Shown: piece after piece, positions 29,018 through 39,800 of the stretch
Position numbering within the stretch: the first letter of the stretch is position 1
Layout of the letters: each line of letters starts with the position of its first letter
Source: a virus
DNA length: 42,392 bases
IMG/VR virus record: IMGVR_UViG_3300022696_000030
Coordinates: 1 to 42,392 of that record
Strand: one strand, 5' to 3'
Made by a program: the position numbers and the translations under genes
The notes under the pieces: generated by a model
Told to the model about the DNA's origin: nothing
The model's database searches: none
Seen by the model: the letters and a program-made list of their open reading frames with translations, nothing else

Positions 29018-30825
29018 TGGGTACTCTTGGCGACCTGACAGGCGGCTACATCACCGGTAAGAACGCCACCGAGCAGTGGAAAGACAACAAGCAGAACCGG
29101 CGCATGAAGGAGCAGCTCATCGCAGAGGGCGAGCTGACCCTCGGCGGCAAGCGCCGTGTCGCTGACGCCACCCGCAAGAAGACCGGTGCCGAGCCTCGTG
29201 ACCCGTTTCAGGGCACGTTCGCAGACCCGTTCGCCGCCAAGATGACCGGCTGGATCAAGGGCCTGTTCGGTGGCACTGGTGGCGAGCAGCCTAAGCCCGC
29301 CGGCAACGCCCGGGCACTGGCACAGCAGCAGACGAAACGTCAGGCACTGCCCGTGACTCAGGGTCCGGGCATGGGTATGGCTAATGGTGGCCCAGTCACC
29401 TCACAGGTGGGGCAGGGGCAGCAGGTCAAGGGGGGCGGACGCTTCCCGGGCAACCAGCGCCTGTCCGGCATCCTGTTCATGGCCGACGGTGGCGATGTGG
29501 ACCGTCGCAACCTTGACTACGGCAATGATCCGGTAGAGTGGCAGGACATCACTGGCCACAGCTCAGGCGGGCCGGGCGGGTTCGACTCCGAAGAGTTCAA
29601 GAAGGAGATGGGCGCCGCCGGCAACTGGATCAAGGAAGCTGCGGGCACGATGGTCAGTGCGCTGGGTAAGGCGTTCGGTGCAGACGGCCCGATGCAAGAG
29701 ACCGGTGAGATGGCGAGGCAGGGGACGGCGGAGATCGCTGACAAGTTCAGAGCCGCCGGCGAGGCTGACATCAGCGAGTTTCCCGGTGCGCTGGGGGACC
29801 TCCTCTACTCCGGTGCCCGAACCACTGGCGCCACTGCCGCCGGCGCTGTTGCAGACGTTGGGCGGATGACAGGGCTCTCGGGCGGTGACGAGGAGCAACC
29901 CGCTCCTGCACAGACCCCGCCACCCCCGGGAGCCTTGGCTCCTCCCGATGCGGTTGCCCCGCAGACAGAGCCTGCCCCTGCTGCCCCGGGAACGGGCAGT
30001 GGCCGTCAGGCACTGCCAGTCGATGGCGGGCCGAACCAGCAGCCGGAAGGCCCGATTCAGGAGATCGGCCCCGAGCAGATGCCCAACATGGGTGTCGATG
30101 AATGGGCTGAGTACAGGCGTGAGGTAGTTACAGGGCTGGTCGAGCAGGGCATGAACCCCGAGGAGGCGTTCCGCACTGTGGATCAGACTGTCACAGGCAT
30201 GCAGCAGCGTGGGTTCCTCCGCCACCTGAAGGAAGCCCAGAGCCTTATGCAGGCCGGCGACCAAAAGGGCGCCATACGTGCCCTGTACGCGGGCTACCAG
30301 TACTTCCCGAATGGTAAGGACGTTCGCTTCGGCGTGCAGAATGGCAAGATCATCGGTCTCGGCTTCGATGAGAAGACCGGTGAGCGCACCAAGGGGGGGA
30401 TGGTCCTCGACCCCGAGAGTATCGATGTGATGATCCAGAACTTCGGCGAGCCGGGTGCGTTCAAGACGTGGACCATGGACTGGCGTGAGTTCGAGCAAGA
30501 GCTGCGCAAGTACTCCGAGATCGACAAGCCGCTGGCTGAGCAGCAGGGTAGGGCGCTTGCTACGAATGCGCAGGCCCGACTCGAGACTGCCCGTTCTGGC
30601 GGCGGTGCAGGCAGCTATGACGCTGCCGACATGGACCGCAACCGGAAGATGTTCGTGGCCGAGCTCGACAAGCTGAAGTTGCAGGGCGTCATCCCACAGG
30701 AGTACGACTCACTGGCCATCGCTGAAGCTGTCGGCGCAGCTCGGGCTCGGTACCCCTACCTGCCCCCGGGTGTAATCCTCAGACAGGTACTCGATCGGTA
30801 CGGGCAGACCCTAGCGGGGCAGTAA
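29017..30825 (+). CDS. Internal virion protein 2, 602 aa
   Basis: The start overlaps the previous stop (TAATG). A Gly/Gln-rich protein with a basic N-terminal region (KQNRRMKEQLIAEGELTLGG), MADGGDVDRR near residue 162, two copies of RQALPV (110 and 332), a long Pro/Ala-rich disordered middle (PAPAQTPPPPGALAPPDAVA) and a folded C-terminal half. This composition fits ejectosome proteins, placed between the first internal protein and the giant one. No enzyme motif seen. Confidence 0.65.
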   Translation: MGTLGDLTGGYITGKNATEQWKDNKQNRRMKEQLIAEGELTLGGKRRVADATRKKTGAEPRDPFQGTFADPFAAKMTGWIKGLFGGTGGEQPKPAGNARALAQQQTKRQALPVTQGPGMGMANGGPVTSQVGQGQQVKGGGRFPGNQRLSGILFMADGGDVDRRNLDYGNDPVEWQDITGHSSGGPGGFDSEEFKKEMGAAGNWIKEAAGTMVSALGKAFGADGPMQETGEMARQGTAEIADKFRAAGEADISEFPGALGDLLYSGARTTGATAAGAVADVGRMTGLSGGDEEQPAPAQTPPPPGALAPPDAVAPQTEPAPAAPGTGSGRQALPVDGGPNQQPEGPIQEIGPEQMPNMGVDEWAEYRREVVTGLVEQGMNPEEAFRTVDQTVTGMQQRGFLRHLKEAQSLMQAGDQKGAIRALYAGYQYFPNGKDVRFGVQNGKIIGLGFDEKTGERTKGGMVLDPESIDVMIQNFGEPGAFKTWTMDWREFEQELRKYSEIDKPLAEQQGRALATNAQARLETARSGGGAGSYDAADMDRNRKMFVAELDKLKLQGVIPQEYDSLAIAEAVGAARARYPYLPPGVILRQVLDRYGQTLAGQ

Positions 30826-30826
30826 T

Positions 30827-33800
30827 ATGGCTCGGAATCCATATCTCGAAGAATTCGAGGGGTATTTTGGGCCGACTGATCCATATGATCCGATCGACAC
30901 TTCCCCCTTCGCCACCGACGTTCCCAGTCGGTCGGCGCTGCCTGTCAATCAGGACGACCCCACCACTGAGGGGCTCGATGACCTGACGGCGATCATCGAC
31001 AGTGCGCTGGCGAATGCCCGCACTCCCGTACCCGAAGGGGAAGGCAAGTCCGCTCTCGACCTGCCCAAGGCTTTCGCTGCCGGTGCGCTGAACACCGTCG
31101 GCGACTTGGGCATCGGCGTTCTTGAGTATGGGGCACGCCAAGCGGGACTGACCGACGAGGCCGAGGTTCTCGCTGAAGGCCGGCGGGGGCTGGGCCGTGG
31201 CGCTGACTGGCTACTTGGCACCATGTCTGAGGAAGCTCAGCAGGGCATCGCCAAGCAGATACTGTCGCTCGACCCGAACAAGTCCATCTGGCGTGGAGGA
31301 GTCTGGGACACAATTACCAACCTCGGCCTGAAGGTAGCGCAGACCCTGCCGTCGAGCCTCGCCACCATGCTGCCTGCCGCACGTCTGTTCAAGGCCGGCA
31401 TGAAGCCCGGGGCCATCACTTACCTCGGTGCGTCCGAGGGTGGTATGTCCGTTGGTGGTATCGCTAGTGGTATCGCCGACGAGATCGAGAGCATGTCCTA
31501 CGAGGAGCTATACTCGGAGTCTGACCGATTCCGTCAGCTCATGGGGGAGCTCAACGATGAGGATCAGGCGAGGGCAGAACTTACTCGAGAGGCACAGGGC
31601 ATGGCACCGGCTGTTGGTGGTGCGCTGGTTGGCGCTATCGGTGCAACCGCCGGACGCTACCTCGAGCCAGTCATCACAGGTGTCAGAAGGAACGCAGCCG
31701 GCGAGATGGTGGAAGAAGGCGCAGGACTCGCGTCCCGATTCGGTCGCGGCTTCCTCGCAGAGGCCCCGCAGGAAGGCACCCAGTCACCTGCCGAGACCAT
31801 CGCCCAGAACTACGCGGCCCAAGCCTACGACGCCGACCGAGAGCTGACGGCTGGCGCAGCCGAGTCCGCAGCCGAGGGCACCCTCATCGGTGGCCTCATC
31901 GGTGGTGGCTTCACCTCTGTGTCCGGCAAACGTCCGACGCCGCCGGAGCCCCCGCCGCAGATGCAGGAGCCGCCGGAGGGGTTCACTGGACCACGGGCAC
32001 CTCGAGACACCGGTGAGCCTTTCGAAGACGTGTTCGGCCCCGGCGGCGTGCCCCAAGAGGAAGGCACTGCTACGTTCTTGCCGGCACTTCAGATGGCGGA
32101 CGAGCTCAATCAGGTCCGCGGTACCGACGCCGACATAGCTGCTGCCGCCCAGAACCTCTCCGATGTCAACACACAAGTAGCACAGTTGGAGCAAGAGTAC
32201 GCCACGGCCCAGCAGCAGCTTGCCCGGGCCGAGCAGGCACTCAATCGCCCAGCCAAGCAGGAGAGCACGACCGAGAAGCGCCGGGCCGCTGTCCGGAAGG
32301 CTATGACACGTGTGCGTCAGGTTGAGAATGAGCTGAAGCGCATGCGCGGCGAGCAGACCCGGGCCGAGCGTGCCTCGATCGACGCCGACACAGCCGCCGC
32401 AGCCGCCAACATACGTCAGGACAACATGATGGGGGACCTGTTCGAGGCTACCCCTGAGCCCGGCCCGCGCAGCGAAGACCCTGCTGAGGTGGCGATCCGT
32501 AACGAGCAGCTCCCTCTCACAGGTGGCATAGACACAGACCCCCGGTCGGGCCGAGACCTGTCCCCCAGCCGCGAGTTCACGAACAAGTGGACCGCCGGCT
32601 TCGTGCCGGAAGAGATGGCCGGACAGCAGGAGTTCCTTCCGTTCCCGGGACCCCGGCGCCGTGGGGTTGGCCGGACTACTGAACGTCTGGGAGGTACTCA
32701 GGTACCCACCCAGCAGCCTGCACTCCCGGGCGACGAGGAGCTCAACGCCGTCATCGACTCGGCCCTTCAGGGTGCATCGGTTGCCCCGGGAGAGGACGTG
32801 GCGCTGCTGGCCCGCCGCCGTGAAGGTACCCTGCCGCAGACCACCACCCCGGAGGAACGCTACCAAGCCGGGCAGGAGGACCTGTTCCGCGAGGATGTCC
32901 CTGTCGAGCAGGAGACCGAGACCCAGCGTCCGCCCGCCCGGGCCGTCACCGCTGCCGAGGTTGCAGCCGTTCGGGGCGAGCGCCCGTTCCTCCTCACCGT
33001 CACCGACGACGAGGGGAATCAGGTTGGGCAGGAGGTCTACGAGACAGCCGAAGAAGCCAACACGTGGCAGGAGTTCTACTACGAGAACTTCCCCGACTAC
33101 AACTACACCATCACCCGTCCCCGCCGGGAGGAGATCAAGACCGGCTCGGCACTTGAGGACGTGCGTACCATACAGGCTGTGCGAGACTCCGAGGCGGCTG
33201 ACCGCCGGCGTGGTCGCCCGAAGACGGCTGAGCGTGGCCCGACGGAGCAGGCCCGTACCCAGACAGAAACCCAGCGGGAGCTGACGTTCGAGGAGCGCAC
33301 GGACATCCCTCGGGGCCGGCGGGCACCGCGGACCACCGCACAGGCGGCTGCACGTCTGGTAGGCGAGCAGGTACGTCAGGCACGTGAGGCAGAGACTCGC
33401 CGGATCGGTGGCTTCTACAATCCGGATGATCTGGTCTGGGAGCCCCCCAAGGTACGTGAGGAGGATCAGGCCGCAGCCCAGAAGGCTACTGATCGTGCCG
33501 AGAAGCGGTACCGCGATGCATGGGGCGCCCTCGTAGACGCCGAGATCACGCTGGAGCTGAGCGGGGACTCCCAGCAGCGTGGGCAGGCCAACCTGATCCG
33601 CGATGCCGCACTGGAGGAGCTGGCCAAGGTGCGCCGCATGGCCCGGCCCAAGCGCAGGACTGAGCAGCTTCAAGCTGCTGCCAAGCTCGAGCCCCGGGTG
33701 AAAGAGGAGCTGTCCGACGCTGTGCGTAAGCGTGGGCGCCAGCGGACCCCCGAGGAGCAGGAGGTCGATGAATACGTCGCTACGCCAGAGGAGCGTAAGA

Positions 33801-36800
33801 CCGCCGAAGAGTCCGGCTTGCAGTTGGCCGAGGACGTGGAGGCCATGGACCGACTGGCCCGGGAGCTGGATGTCGAGTCTCGTGACACACTCCTCAACAT
33901 CACTGACGAGCGGCTGGATCAGCTCAACGATACCTCCAAGAAGAAGACTCCCGCCGGCGAAAAGGCGAAGGAGATCATCGATGACCTGTTCGAGTTGGCT
34001 ATCGAGTTCCAGTCCGGCCTCGCCAAGACTGTGAGAAACGCCATTGCGGATCAGGCACGGGGGCAGGCGAAGAGCCCGCAGGACCGCCTGAAAGAGCTCC
34101 GTGCCAAGGACCAGCGGGATGCCCTGACTGCCTCAGAGCTCCGAGAGATGCAGTCGCTGGAGGAAGAGCAGCGCTTGATGAAGGAGACCTTCGGCACAGA
34201 GAGCGCACAGGCGGAAGGCCCCACCACGCCGTCCGAGCTGACCGGTGAGTCGGCTACATGGGCGGACGTGAAAGAGGCGGTAGACGAAGGCATTGTGGAC
34301 CTCCCCGACTTCGACCCGCTGGCGTTCAGCGGACTCGAGGATGTGGGCCTCGGCAACATCGCACCGAAGACGCGGAAGCAGTTCCTCACCCCTGCCAATC
34401 GCTTGAAGTTCATCCGTCGCATGCGGGTCACTGCGCTGCGGCAGGAGGCCGGTGGTAAGCAGGGAGGTGGCCGACTCGTCGCCGACGCTACGCAGGGCGA
34501 GCCGGTACCGTACCGTACCGAGACATTCGAGGCGGAGAACAAGGCGGATGCATACGCCAAGGAGATGGCGCAGAAGTTCCCGACCGCACGGATCGACATC
34601 GAGCAGACGGACGCTGGCTTCACTGTCACCGTCGAGCTCCAGCCCCAGCCGCAGGCGAAGAGTCGCTACACCACGGTGGGCATGGTGGCCGAGGCACGTC
34701 CGCAGGACGAGTCCAAGTCCCAGCGCCTTGCACGTGAGAAAGCAGCCAAGGAGCAGCTCAAGCGTGTCAAGAAGTCTGTCACCGCTGCCACCTCCTACGT
34801 CAAGAAGGTGAACAAGGACCCCGAGTTCGTCCAAGAACTCGGTCGCCTGAAAGAAGATGGCACGGGGCTATCGAAACGCTCCGCTGACATCCTCGCCGGG
34901 CGTGCCTATTTCATGCAGATGATCCAATACGCCGAGGCTCTCGCCAGCTCTGAGAAGCTGACCAAGGAAGCCCGGCAGGACATGGAGCGCATCGCCAACT
35001 GGCTGGACAAGTACACCAACCTGCCCGCCGACAAGTTCGCCAACAAGATGGCGCAGATGTTCCGTGCGCAGGGCCGGGATGCACGCAACGCCCTCAAGGG
35101 TGTAGCAGGTAAGAAGACGCTGAGCGCCATCTCCAGCGAGGATGAGCGCCTGCGTACCATGGCGCAGACCAATGAGCGGATCGAGAAGGAAGCGGAGTAC
35201 ATCCGCCGGTTCGAGAACAAGTGGGTCAAGTCCAAGCTCTACCGTGACACGATTCGTCCGCTGATCCAGAAGTTCCACTATGACCCTCAGTACATGCCGT
35301 CCCCGCAGGAGCTGGAGGACGTGAAGCACGCCATGGACAAGTGGCTGACCTCTGACTACGAAGGGTTCTACAAGCCCATCAAGCCCCTGCTGGCTGACTA
35401 CGGGTTTGCCTTCGCCGAGAAGGACGGCTACTGGGTGCAGGACACCGGTGCCCCGCCTGCTACAGGTACGGCGGCAGAGCGTGCTGCTGCCCGTCAGGCA
35501 GTGGACCCCGAGAAGTTCTTCAAGGTCATCCCGAAGACCAAAGTCGAGGATGCCGGCTACCCGAAGGAGCAGCAGCAGTTGGTGCGCAAGGGCGAGGTGC
35601 TCCTTGCCCGTAAGCCGAACGGTGACGCTTACCACATCCGTGGGGAGAACATGCTCCAGCGTGAGTACACCAAGATGTTTGGTGACATGCCTGAGACAAA
35701 CAGCGTACTCCCCAGCACGATCAGGTCCATGGCCGACGTGCAGACGGAGCAGCGCCGACTCCAAGCTGCCAAGGAGGACCGGCCTCCCAACCGGAACGAG
35801 CTTGCTGCCCAGCGGAACCAAGGCGCTGCCATGCGACGTGCCCGCCTCGCCGGCATCATCGACAAGTTTAAGGCCACGGTAGCTCCCGCCAAGGTGACGA
35901 TCGACGGCATCGTGAAGGCAGAGAATGCGTTCGTCCGCCGTATGCAGGAGCTGGGCGCATGGACTCAGATCAACGACACCATGGCCACCATCCAGACCGG
36001 CTTCGGTAAGACCCGGAGCTACCGCCTCGTCGGCCCCCGCCTCCAGAGCCGGGAGCTGACCAAGGCTGAGGCCAAGGACCTGATCGCCAAACTGGAGCCG
36101 GCCAAGCTGACCAAGCGCCAGCAGGAGCAGGTGGACCGTATACGTGACGAGGTTGTTTCGGGCGAGCAGACGGTCGCCGAGAAGCTACAACAGGTGTACG
36201 ACCAAGAGGCTGCACCTCTGCTTGAGGCGCTGGACCTCGTGGACAACGCCGTCGATTACCGGGAGGCAGCATCCGCCGCGGCCAACCCGATGAACGATCG
36301 CACTGCGAATGTCCGGCTGAATGAAGTCCTCGGCCCGATGATCGAGAACCTGCCGAAGGACAGCCCGTGGCGCCCCATCGCTCAGCGTATGTTCGAGCTG
36401 GGTATGGATGACGTACTCATCTCCTACGACTGGGGTGGCAACCTTGGCACAGAGGCGGGCAAGTTCTTCTCGCGTGTCTACCCCATGCAGGGCGAGGACC
36501 GGTTCATCCTCATCAACCAGAAGACCATCGACCAGCTCCGCAAGGAGGGCAAGAATGCAGACGCCGTGTTCATCCATACGGTGCTGCACGAGGCTTCGCA
36601 CGCCGCCACGATCGGTGAGATGGAGAGCAACCCAGCGCTGAAAGACGCCATGACCCAGCTTCAGCAGACGGCTCGCAAGGAGTTTGAGGCACTGGGTATC
36701 GAGCTGCCGTATGGCTTCCGTGAAGAGGACAATGTGAATGAGTTCGTGGCCGAAGCGTTCACCAACATCGTCACCCAGCGTAAGCTGAAGCAGGTTCGTG

Positions 36801-39800
36801 TTCCCGAACTGGGAACAGGCCGGACCTTCTGGGACAGGTTTGTCAAGCTCGTCAAGCAGGTATTCAACTGGGGCGACTCGGTTCCGGACAACCTTCTCGA
36901 GGCTGTGCTGATGACTGGCGAGCAGCTATTCACTGGCGCCGCTCGGGGTCGCTGGGGCCTGATGACCGCCAACCTCGAAGTCACGGACAACTACGTGAAG
37001 CCGAAGGTCACTGAGATCGTCAGCCGGCTGGACCAGTCGAGCACCGTGTTCCGTAGTGTTCGTCGCCGTGCCTCCGAGCTTGCTGCCCGGGGCCTGCGGG
37101 CACCGCTGGGCGCCCTGACCATGGAGCAGCTTCGTGACACGTTTGGGGATCGCTTCCAGTCGGCAGGTGACAACCCGCTGAAGCGGTACATGGAGAACTT
37201 CTTCCAGCGTAACTCGTACAACTCTGAGCTGATGGAGGAAGGTGAGCGCCTCTCTCGTAAGTGGACGGAGCTGGAAGAGAAGGACGTGAAGAACGGCACG
37301 ACCGAGGCGCTGGACGTATCCTACGCTGCCACCTTCGCCACTCTGTATCAGGTGACTCCTGATGCGGACATCACCGCTGAGCAGAACCAGCACCTCAAGT
37401 CTGACAAAGCCAAGGAGCGGTACTACGAGGCACGCAGGCTCTACGACAAGCTGAGCCCCGAAGCCAAGGACATCTATAAGACGGTGCGTGAGTACTACCG
37501 CAAGACGGTACGGCTCGAGAGTGCACTCGTCACGAGCAACGCCCTGCGTGGCGTACTGACCAAGGCCACCGATGCCCCGCTGGATGCCGAGGCGTTCAAC
37601 CAGCAGTTCACGCCGGAGAAGATCGAGCAGATGACCGACGAGCAGCTCTCCGATGCCGTCTCCCCGTACCTGAAGGAGAAGGAGCTGCGGGAAATCCTGC
37701 GCATGCACAGCATACCGAGGCAGTACTCGGGTGACTACTTCCCGCTGATGCGTTACGGCGACTTCGTTGTGTTCGGTACCAAAGAGCTGGAGAGCAAGTC
37801 CTTCACCGACGGCGATCAGGCATGGAAGTACGCCGGCCAGCGTCGTGAGGAAGACCCCACGCTCGACGTGAGTGTCCGGAAGGACGGCAACAAGTGGGTG
37901 GTCAAGACGGTCCTCAAGGACTTCCGTACAGGTGAGAGCTTCACTGAGGCCGAGCGTGCCAAGCGGGAGATGCAGGACGACAACCCGGGCATGAAGGTCA
38001 GCGCCGTACAGCGCAAGGCCCAGTTCGATGCCGGCTCCACGATCGAGACCAACTCTGCGCTCCAGTCCATTCTCAACACGCTTGGGGAGAACAAGGCAGC
38101 ACAGCAGGCGATCAAGGAGTTCTACCTGAAGACGCTGAGCGACCAGTCGTTCCGCAAGCACGAGATCAAGCGTAAGCAGCGTCGTGGTGTGGACTTCAAC
38201 CTTCAGCATCGAAACTTCGCCAACTACGCCAAGTCCTCCTCGTACTACATCGCCCAGCTTCGCTACGGCTGGCGCATGGCCGACGCCCTCGGCGACATGA
38301 ACACGTTCATCACCAAGCAGGAAGAGGGTGAGGGTGAGCTCGGCAAGGTGGCACGGCTAGGGGATGTCCACCGTGAGCTGGTGAAGCGCGACAACATGCA
38401 GGTCCAGCCGCCAGAGCTGATGAACATAGTCCGCGGTGGCACGGAGCTGGGTCAGTTTATGATGCTGACCTCGCCGTCGTACTGGATGATTAACGCCACG
38501 CAGCCATGGCTCGTGACCTTGCCGTGGATGGCGGCTCGCTATGGGTGGAAAGCATCGGGCGCCTCGCTTACTCGAGCACAGAAGCTCATCAAGCCAGAGC
38601 TCCTCAACCGCGCTGTGAAGTCCAAAGCCGGGCTCTCCGCCTTCATGTCCAAGGTGCAGGCAGAGGAAGCGTTCAACGTGCTTGACGAGGTGCTCGCAGG
38701 CATCGACCAGCGTGACCCGCAGAACGCCAAGGAGTATCGGGTCATGCTTGAGGAGCTGCGCCGCCACAGCGTCATCGACCTGTCGTGGATCGCAGAGCTA
38801 CGTGACATGGCCGAGGCCCGGAAGAACAACTTCAAGCAGCGCACACTCGACGCCTCGCGGATCATGGCCCACCTTACTGAGGTGAACAACCGCATCCTCG
38901 TATCCATCGCTGCATATGACATGAAACGGCAGGAAGCGCTCGCTGCCGGCGCCGGCGTTGAGTCTGCCATCGATCAGGCCACCGAGTATGCGAAGCAGGC
39001 TGTGTCCACCACACAGTTCAACTACTCGTCGGCGAACAAGCCGCGGTGGTTCCAGCCGGACGGGCCGATGGGTCCGCTCTCTCCGCTGGTCTTCCAGTTC
39101 ATGCAGTGGCCGCAGCACATGTACTTTATGATGATCTCCAATTCAGCCAAGGCGCTGAATGGGGACCGCGAAGCCATGAAGGTCCTGATGAATGTGTCAG
39201 CGACCCACCTCGCCGTAGGTGGCGTACTGGGCTGGGCACTCCAGCCGATCAAGGTTGCCATCGGTCTCCTCCTTGCCGGGCTCGATCCCGAGGACGAGGA
39301 GTGGACCTTGGCCAACGCTCTGTCAGGTGAGACCTTCGACCGCATCACTGAGCGGGGTATGGCAGAGGCATTCGGAACAGATTTGGGCGGCGTGATTTCC
39401 CGGGGTATACCCTCGGCACTGGGTACTGACCTGTCAGACCGGATGTCGCTGGGCACCCTGTACTTCCTCGACTTCCGTAGCGGCAACCCCGAGTCCGTGC
39501 TCGGCAGTCTGCTGCTCGGCTTCGGTGGCCCGATGGTCAGCATCGGCACGAACTTCTACAAGGGTGTGCAGGACTTCGGTAAGGGCGACCCGCTCCGCGG
39601 CCTCGAGCGCATGATGCCGAAGATGGCCAAGGACCTCTTCAAGGCTGGGAGGTACATGAACGAGGGGCTCGTGAACAATGCGGGCGACACCATGATCCCA
39701 GCCAGTGAGTTCGGCCCCTACGAGCTGTTCCTCCAGTCGCTCGGGTTCAACCTCGACGAGGTGAGCCGGGCCTACCGCAAGCAGGGCGTCATGGAAGGGG

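Noticed and set aside
31784-33673. 629-aa open frame on the minus strand
   Set aside because: It lies wholly within the giant virion gene, has an odd Leu/Gly/Arg composition and no ribosome site. It is a shadow caused by GC-rich codons.
36926-38209. 427-aa open frame on the minus strand
   Set aside because: Same reason: antisense to the giant gene, no domain, Leu/Val/Arg-rich shadow composition.
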